A stretch of DNA of 64,000 nt from Rosellinia necatrix (taxonomy: Eukaryota; Ascomycota; Sordariomycetes; Xylariales; Xylariaceae). The position numbers and the translations under genes are program-made. The notes beneath the pieces are model-generated. The model was not told where the DNA came from. It did not search any database and saw nothing but the letters and a program-made list of their open reading frames with translations. This document shows, piece by piece, positions 56,853-64,000 of this stretch (the first letter of the stretch is position 1; each line of letters opens with the position of its first letter). The stretch spans positions 2,232,001 through 2,296,000 of the forward strand of contig JAGYVD010000005.1 in NCBI GenBank assembly GCA_021209875.1, in the 5' to 3' direction.

Positions 56853-57274
56853 GTTCCGTTTGCGTCGTACGTGTAGCAGAACCCGTGATCAAGAATTGGT
56901 GTGCATATGTGCGGAGGGCCGAGAGTTGTGTTATGGGATCATAGCGAGCGCCGGTGCGGTCTGGAGGCTCTGATGTGTCCGGCGTGATTATATGGACCGC
57001 TGTCGCTTGCCGGCCAAAATTTTGGGAGCTCTGCGGGTGGTGGTCAAGACTCAATTGGCAGTGATAGGAACTAGGCTAAATTGAGCCAATCCGTTGTCGA
57101 TAGTCCCGTAGGTGCTGTGCTGTTCCGGCTGGATCTCTGCCCGGAATATTCGCCCGCCGCATGCCGATGTCTAACTGCGTATGTAGTTATCTCGGAAGCA
57201 CAGGCGGGTAGTTTAGCCGGGGTTATGTATGTACCTGGGTAGTGTGCATATAACTAGTGTAGAAGAACTAGTAC

Positions 57275-57344
57275 TACCTTAGGTACCTACCTACTAGGTA
57301 AGTGCTAAGTACCTAGGTAGGTAGCCCTAGTAGGTACGGTACCA
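57275..57344. repeat. TACC/GGTA palindromic cluster
   Basis: Overlapping short inverted repeats built from TACCTAGGTA and variants over about 70 bp. Confidence 0.7.
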
Positions 57345-59179
57345 CCATTCAGTCATCCGCCGGTATGACGCGATGCAACAGGGGATACCCATATTCTGGA
57401 CAGCAGTATCTGCCTGCAGTTTGGTAAGACTTATGGGGACGATGGCCATAGTTGGGGTGTACCATCTTCACGAAACACCAACAATCGTTCAGGAACAAAT
57501 CAGCACTGTTATCATCGAGTCTTTCTCGGCATCTGACGTAAACCGATGAACACATTCAGTGTTATCACTCTCCCGGTGGGTTGGCCCGCTACCAAGTTAT
57601 CAGTCACAGTACATACCTTGCCTATGTCCTCCTCCCCTCTCTACCGCTACCTATAATGAATGATGAACGGTGGTCGTATAAGTTCAGGATACCAAGTAGT
57701 GTAGCTAGCAATCGTTTGAACGGAATCTGAAATATCCCGCCCGGCTGTGCTTAGCTCAGACCAGGGGCGGGCACATGGCAAAGGGAGCTTATTTGCACAT
57801 ATCAGACATATGCAGCCGAGGTTTGCTATTACGTCCCAGAGCTGTGCCTGGATAAAGATAACAGATGGGGACCGAAGGGACGGACGATCATGTCCTTCCT
57901 GAGTCAGTACGCACATGTAACAGCGGGAGGCAGACAGCCACAGAATTTCCGCGTTGCCTCGTTTGACTTGGCCCGCAGTCAGGGTAAATAATGAGTGTCG
58001 CTTTGAGGCGGAAGAAGCATGTGCTGACGTATACAGTACGACGACAGCTCATTTGCTATGGCCCCCACAACGGTATACGAACGAAAAGTCAGGGTTCTCT
58101 AGTCAGTATCTGGTTGGAGCTTGGGAATAACAGAGAGAGACAGCCCAGGCCGTCAGGGTGTGGAGAGAGGCTGAGCCACGGGTCATCAGCTGAGATGATG
58201 CAAAGACTCTTCCTGCCCTGAACCAAAACGCTCACCGGCGAGAGGCGCAAACCACACCAGCACCACCGCCAATGGAGATAGGTCACGAACGAGGGTGGTG
58301 ACCAGGAGCTCATGATTTATAAAAAACAAATACAATCTTCCAAGCAACTCTCCAGGTGCGTATGTGTATGTTTGATCGGTCCAACTTACCAGAATAGGTA
58401 CCTAGAATTGGGTGAGTACAGCGCAATGAGACAGGACCTCAATGGTTTCCCCCGGTAGGTAGGTTACCTGCTAGGTAGGTGATGCAGGTGGTTGCCCCCC
58501 TATAAGAATTTGACGGGTGGTAACCTAGGTAGCTGCTGCAGCTGCAGGTGCGCTATAGTCCTTTCAGGTGGGAACAGCACCGGGTCACTCCGCAACAGGA
58601 CACCGAGCTATTGGGGCCTATGAGGGCGCCTCCTGAGGTTACACATCTAAAGCAAGTGGTAGGTAGGTAGTTACCTGGTGTAGCGTAAGTCGATAGACAG
58701 TGCGAAAACTGGTTATAGCACGGTTCCTGGTTGCCTCAATCAAGGTCCGTGTAGGGGCTTAACTACTTACCTCAGTACATAGAATGTACCTACCTACACT
58801 GTAGTATGAAGCATCGATAAACGCAAGGGCGATGCATTGACTAAAGGACGTCAACGGGACTGTTGGCTAATGCTGGTCATCTGATAGGACTTTCAGTACC
58901 AATGCCCTTGAAAAGACTTGGAACTTGAGGACCTCCCCGCTATAATCATATTTTGAACCTGATCTTTCCCTCCCCCCCCCTTTTATCTACCTACCTATCT
59001 GCCTAAGCTACTTACCAAGGCGGTAGGCAGGCTCTGTGGCTTGGAACCTTGGATTGGAACCGGCCCTGCCCCACAAGCACATGTGTAGAGTACCTCCCTG
59101 ATCAAGGTATTTACCATAAAAAGGCCAATATTTACCTATCGATGCCCCTAGCAACGCACCTACCCAGGTACCTTAGGTA

Positions 59180-59208
59180 CCTACCTACCTACCTACCTAC
59201 CTACCTAC
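59180..59208. repeat. (CCTA)7 microsatellite
   Basis: Seven perfect CCTA tetranucleotides, the same unit that forms the palindromes elsewhere in the window. Confidence 0.9.
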
Positions 59209-59752
59209 ATACCTCTAGATAACTTCCATACATAACTACAGCATACAGTGGACATGCCTGGTAGGTAGTGGTACGTACACACATCCATATCTCAGACTAC
59301 GGCGACCTACCTACCGACCTCCTAAGTACCCAGCAGGCATAGGTATGCAGGTAGTGTACAACTGCAACTGTAACTCACACCTGGACCTAACCCGATAACA
59401 CAAAGTCGGGACCTACCAGCCTCTCTTGCCTACCTTGGCCGCTCTAGTTGTACTGTACCGTACCCCTTCCAGGTTGTTCATTCAATTGAGCAACAACCTT
59501 CTTCTTCTTCTTCCATCCACCTCCCAATCCTCCCCATCTCTACTTTTCCTCCATCATCGGACACCAGGAGAGACCAAAGCATCCTCCTCTACCAGGAACA
59601 ACGCTTCGCCCACCCTTTCTCGCCCGCCGGTTTTCTCGTCGTATATCTTCTGAACCCACCGGAGCCCCAGAGTCTCCAGCCAGCCTGCCAGCTTTCGGTT
59701 ACCCCTAATCCTGCTACGACTGCCTTCAACCCCCAAACCATCATCCATCATC

Positions 59753-60823
59753 ATGGCTGAAATCCGCCGAAAGCTCGTTATCGTCGGTGACGGTGCCTGC
59801 GGTAAAACCTGTTTGTTGATGTTCGTCGTCGCCGCCGTCCGCATCCATAGCCTTCGCTTCTGCTGACCGTCTCTTCACAGCGTCTTCTCCAAGGGCACTT
59901 TCCCCGAGGTAAGAGAAGACCTCCGTCATCGTTTTCCAACAGTACCCTGCTGCGATGCCAAGCCAGAAACGACTGCTCGCGTCATACCAACACGATCAGG
60001 CCTCCCATTCACCAACCTTGTCCTCAACCCGTCCCCCAGCACCCGTATTTGACAGCACAACGCCGTTCTGAGCCTCGTCGAATCAGAATCAGCTGCTTCG
60101 TCGGTCACCTAATGTACTAACCTTGGGGTGCTCAGGTCTACGTCCCTACCGTCTTTGAGAACTACGTCGCCGATGTCGAGGTCGATGGCAAGCACGTCGA
60201 GTTAGCTCTGTGGGATACGGCTGGCCAGGAAGACTACGACCGTCTTCGGCCTCTATCTTACCCCGACTCCCACGTGATTCTCATCTGCTTTGCCATCGAC
60301 TCACCGGATTCTCTGGATAACGTGCAGGAAAAGGTTAGTCACACCATCTCACACCGGTCCCTTCTGTTGCCAATAATAGGCAATCAATAACTAACACGTG
60401 CTCGACTCATAGTGGATTTCCGAAGTTCTCCATTTCTGCCAGGGCCTTCCCATCATTCTTGTCGGCTGCAAGAAGGATCTGCGCTATGACGCCAAGACCA
60501 TCGAGGAGCTTCGCAAGACAAGCCAGAAGCCTGTCTCTCCTGAGGAGGTAAGTTATCACCAAGCCTTGCCGGCGAGCGGTCATTGTGCCCTTCACCCCAC
60601 TCCCCAAGGAGATGACCACGTCTCCGTTTTCTATCGCAATCGTAGTGGGCTAACGTTGGAACGATAGGGTGAGGATATCCGCAAGAAGATCGGTGCCTAC
60701 AAGTACCTAGAGTGCTCCGCTAAGACCAACGAGGGTGTCCGGGAGGTTTTTGAGCACGCCACCCGTGCTGCCCTCCTGTCTCGCTCCCGCCCAAAGAAGC
60801 ACTCCAAGTGCTTGATCCTCTAA
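59753..60823 (+). CDS. rho1: Rho1 GTPase
   Basis: Small GTPase of the Rho family: regulatory subunit of beta-1,3-glucan synthase and activator of protein kinase C, at the plasma membrane. Exons 59753-59820, 59881-59908, 60136-60333, 60413-60547 and 60668-60823 give 194 residues. Landmarks: P-loop GDGACGKT (12-19), effector loop [12 protein letters not shown], switch [25 protein letters not shown] in place of the classical NKxD (usual for fungal Rho1), CSAKTNEG, a basic RSRPKKHSK tail and the geranylgeranylation box CLIL. The second exon is only 28 nt. Intron 1 has a weak donor (AT|GTTCGT) but its removal is required to give [13 protein letters not shown]. The ATG lies in a TCATCATCATGGC context. 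Sequence conservation makes the assignment very firm. Confidence 0.97.
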
Positions 60824-62298
60824 AGCAACTTAAATACCCACTGATGATACCTTTGATATCCCAGCCTGATGCGGCGTTGTGTTCAAGTCTCACTTGCGGG
60901 CAACATACCCGGATGATCAGGATCTAAACAGACGGAAGAGTTGAAGCGGTTCCGCATCATGGTTTTCGGCTGAAGTTCGATCTGGTTGCTCTCGCGTCTA
61001 CTTGGTCGGCGGGCGTGCAACTCAGCCTGGCTTTCACACACCTTGTAGTTATAACTGCAAGAATAATAGTGGCGGGCGGTGGCTATTGGGGCGCTCGGCG
61101 AACAGAGACCCGCGGATATACACGGACTACTGTTGGAGGAAGGGGGTTTGTAAGAGCGGCAAGGGATGGAATCTATGCGCTTTGTGCATATCTGTGTGCG
61201 TGTGTCCAGTCTGGCAAGTCAGCCCCAGAGAGAGTACGGCTATATCATAAATCTTTCTCCTTTTTACTGCTCTCTCAACTGGTCCGTGTTAAATCAACCG
61301 GAGATGGGTGCTTGTTCCTAGGGTTGCTCTTTTTATCTGTCTTTTCTCTATCGATTATCGTTTGGTAATGCATATGGCTTGGTTTCCGAACTGAATGGTG
61401 TTTGATGTGGCACGACCTCCTTCGCGATGACGATCTGGGCAGGACCTTTCTACATAACGATGCGTAATACCTTAAGTCCTGGGCGCCAAAGCTAGGCCGG
61501 GTTATGTAGCCGAGCTGGTCCAGAAACGGTCCAAGCACACGGAGCATAGTGCCTGTGAGTCACCAGCCTTCTAGTCTAATCTCAATAGTCATCCGCTGCC
61601 TGTGCCCTTCGAACTCCTATCCTCAAACCCCCCGGTTAATTCCCATCATTCCGTAATAACTCCGCCTGGCGTAAGGGCGCCGCTGATTTGTTATCGTCAC
61701 ATTGTACTATGTCAGCGATATTGAACGACAAACACAATGGCGTCCGACGCTTCCCATCTCTGTTAGACTAATTTATTGCAATGCAATGCAACGCTGAGGG
61801 TACATAACTGAGTGGGACTATCCGGAAGGGCCGGGGGGATGATACCCCGTGTTGAGAAGCCAGACAGACCATTCAACATGACCCAACTATACCCCATAGA
61901 CCACGCGTGGATCACAACTACAATTGTCTTGCAGGTTTTTGATGGGAGTTATGAATGAAAGCGACGATGACGGGCGCCTCCATATAGCTACTCAATTCCA
62001 TTTTCGACGATTGTTTCTCTCTGTAATCGACTCTTCCCCACCCACCCGTCCACGCCCTCATTACGGAGACTCGTTTTGCTTCAGTCTACGGGTGCCTTTT
62101 CACACAGTAGCGTAACGTCACGAAACAAAACGTGTTATGGCAGATGCGTGTTAAATTTACTGGATAGAGTGAGTGAGGAAAAAAGCAAAATATGTCAAAA
62201 GTAGTCGAGGAAGACGGCAATGGGTTTGAGAGAGCGACTATATGTACTTATTTATATAAAATCGAAGCGGGGGAAAAGGGAATAAATGACGACGACGG

Positions 62299-62329
<31 letters not shown>

Positions 62330-62756
62330 CTCAGGGGTGGGGGAAGAAAATGGGAAACCCGCCTACGCCCGGATTCTCTCCTTACTTGGCAAATTCGTTC
62401 CGTCCCCCGTGAAATCTCTCCGGGCCTCTCACTCACTTCTTTATGGGTTTTCTTTCTCCGTGTATGTCCGTGTGGGCTCTTTCGGTATTTCTCCCCTGGA
62501 ACCATTTCTCTCCGCGTCATGTGTCAAGGCACACTGCCTTCGTCTCATGTGCTGTACGTGTGTGTGTGTATGTTATGTCCAGTCCCCAGGTGACAATCCC
62601 ATGTTTGCCCGATGCTACGTTGTGGTGTAGGCATGGATTTGGCGGTCTTGCTACGGCGTGATGGGAACGTCCCTAGTTGTGGAGGAAAATTCCAACCGGA
62701 CCCCTTCCGCTTTCCTTGGTATTCACCACATGTCCCGATATGGTGATGTTAGGCGT
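60824..62756. other. Convergent intergenic region, Rho1 to cysteine-rich peptide gene
   Basis: 1.9 kb. Probably contains the Rho1 3' UTR. A GAC/GGC triplet run (about 62285-62330) is the only repeat noted. Frames of 90-133 codons overlap on both strands around 62190-62630 without motifs; not called. Confidence 0.5.
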
Positions 62757-63064
62757 CTAGTTAGGGCAGGTCTTTTGTGAACGATCGTTGTCAGCTTCTG
62801 TCGCTCTTGCCGGGGGCTTGTCTATGCGTGGTGTATTATGACTTCGGAAACAGGTTCATGTATTATGGGTGCAAGAGAGGGGTTTTTTTTTTTGTTGACA
62901 TAGACGTGTATTGTATTGCAAGACGGTAGTACCATTGGAGGAGTGGCAGGAGGGAGGCGGAGATAGATAGAGAGAGAGATAGGACTTACAGCGCCGCAAG
63001 ATCCGCAGCTCTTGCTTTCGCCAGAAAAAGAGGCACCGCATTTGGGGCACGATGAGTTATGCAT
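62757..63064 (-). CDS. 29-residue cysteine-rich peptide (zinc-knuckle or metallothionein-like)
   Basis: Very small gene missed by length-based calling. Exon 1 (62990-63064) encodes 25 residues from MHNSSCPKCGASFSG to SCGSCGA. A 218-nt intron starts GTAAGT, has a CTGAC branch 22 nt before its end and closes CAAAAG; exon 2 (62757-62771) adds TCPN and a stop. The product has five cysteines in a CxxC...CxxCxxxC spacing. I recall short fungal peptides of this general CGSCGATCPN type; they may bind zinc or copper, but no function is established. An alternative acceptor farther upstream (GCATAG) gives longer, cysteine-poorer tails and is less likely. Single-frame reading through the intron gives an 80-residue artefact. 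Start choice: only ATG before the first cysteine. Confidence 0.62.
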
Positions 63065-64000
63065 GTTGTAGAATTGGTTTGTAGGGAAACAAATCGGAAG
63101 AGGATGTTCTTTTTGTGACTTTGCCTAATCTGTCTTTTAGTTTAGTCTTTCAGTACTCTTCGTTGATACTTTCTGGACCTTCCCCTTCGTGAGGCGGTGG
63201 CCGATACGTTAAGGCCTGCGTACGGAACGTTGTGCATGCACGGTATGTTTGTTGATGAGTGTATGCGGGGATACAGACAAATAAAACATATACATGGTTG
63301 GGTTGAATTATGTTTCTCTCCCATAGTAATGGGTGGGTATAGCAGAGATGTATAGTAGTAGGATGAAGGGAGGGAGGGAGAGAGAAAGGGGGGTAGTAGC
63401 AGCTAAGAGTTCATTGAATTCCACTTACCAGTGAGAATATCTTTGCTTTGCCAGATAAAACGTAAGAACGATGATGGTATGTACAGGATATAAATGATCA
63501 CAACCTCGCTCCTCCCTCCTCGCTCTTATATATTTATATATATATATATACCGCAGTATATAAATAGACTTACATATATACCTACTACGTACGTTCACCC
63601 TCAACAACAATCATATCTGCCTGCACACACACACACACACCTGCACACACACCTGCACACCCCTCTCTCGGTCTAAGTCAATCGGAAGCGGGGTTTTCCG
63701 AGTACCACCTCCCCTACACGACACATCTCCATCCCATCAACCCCATCAACTCTCGGATTTGTCTCGTGACACGACAGGTAGATGCCCGTTCCCCGGTGTT
63801 GTATTGGCCGGTGACAGATCAGAGCCATCCAGAGTGGCCTGCAGTGCTCCCCACAGATTACCCAGGTGGGCCGGGGAAGGGAAGCAAAGCAGGAGGAGAA
63901 GAGGGGAGGCGACGAGGGTGGTTGAGGGTGGTTGAGGGTGGTTGAGGGTGGTTGAGGGCGGTTGAGGGCGGTTGAGGGTGGTGAGGGTGGTGATAGGCAA
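63065..64000. other. Upstream region of the peptide gene, microsatellites, window end
   Basis: Includes a TATA-rich tract (63525-63560), an AC-rich run (63622-63662) and the G-rich decamer array (63914-63990). No gene recognised; a frame at the right end is repeat translation. Confidence 0.5.
63914..63990. repeat. G-rich 10-bp minisatellite
   Basis: Six consecutive GTTGAGGGYG units at 63921-63980 with partial units on both sides. GGG runs recur every 10 bp on the + strand. Confidence 0.92.

Larger units (their letters stand above)
56853..59752. other. Intergenic region, MRPL40 to Rho1, TACC/GGTA-rich
   Basis: 2.9 kb divergent interval. Dense TACC/GGTA motifs at 57275-57344, 58455-58530, 58655-58675 and 59160-59340, including a (CCTA)7 run at 59180-59208. 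The last 250 bp before Rho1 are CT-rich (CTTCTTCTTCTTCTTCC near 59500), a likely core promoter and leader. No gene seen. Confidence 0.55.

Noticed and set aside
1..64000. A secondary-metabolite gene cluster (reductase, dehydrogenase, methyltransferase and transporter in the left part)
   Set aside because: No backbone enzyme (PKS, NRPS, terpene cyclase), P450 or cluster transcription factor is present, and the genes are widely spaced and mixed with housekeeping genes.

Overview
This 64-kb window comes from a filamentous ascomycete nuclear genome (Pezizomycotina, most likely Sordariomycetes). The evidence is short spliceosomal introns (about 49-300 nt) with CTAAC or CTGAC branch sites; fungus-specific families (a DUF7514-type protein, a DUF3984-type protein, an Stc1-domain protein, a YPD1-type phosphotransfer protein, Rho1 ending in CLIL); and intergenic DNA full of TACC/GGTA tetranucleotide repeats and palindromes. 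I cannot name the species. No rRNA, tRNA, CRISPR array or intact transposon was recognised. I worked out eighteen protein genes, most by joining exons through conserved motifs and splice signals.

Layout. Bases 1-6.8 kb: a truncated aldo/keto reductase (-), a Gfo/Idh/MocA dehydrogenase of the dihydrodiol/D-xylose dehydrogenase type (+), a SAM methyltransferase (-) and a small secreted or membrane PLDc_N protein (+). 6.8-11.9 kb is gene-empty and repeat-rich. 11.9-20.4 kb: a sugar/MFS transporter (+), a DUF7514 protein with charged repeats (-) and an Stc1 zinc-binding protein (-). 20.4-27.3 kb is a second large gene desert in front of an IME2/MAK-type kinase (+). Then come an HSP70-like ATPase (+), a C2H2-like protein (-), a coiled-coil protein (-), an AKAP7-type 2H phosphoesterase (-) and a YPD1-type phosphotransfer protein (-). 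44.7-48.8 kb is empty. 48.8-63.1 kb: a DUF3984 protein (-), Elongator subunit ELP1 (+), mitochondrial ribosomal protein MRPL40/uL24m (-), Rho1 (+) and a 29-residue cysteine-rich peptide (-).

The genes do not form an evident biosynthetic cluster. Most are housekeeping or signalling genes: tRNA modification (ELP1), mitochondrial translation (MRPL40), cell-wall and polarity control (Rho1), phosphorelay (YPD1), meiosis/development kinase (IME2-like) and RNAi-heterochromatin (Stc1).

The most unusual signals are at the level of gene structure: a 141-bp perfect CTT (GAA.TTC) tract in ELP1 intron 1; GC-AG introns in two genes; stop-free introns of length divisible by three; an alternative 3' splice site that would remove a zinc-ligand pair from the Stc1 protein; a tiny peptide gene whose last coding exon holds four codons; and palindromic TACC/GGTA repeats found in non-coding DNA throughout.
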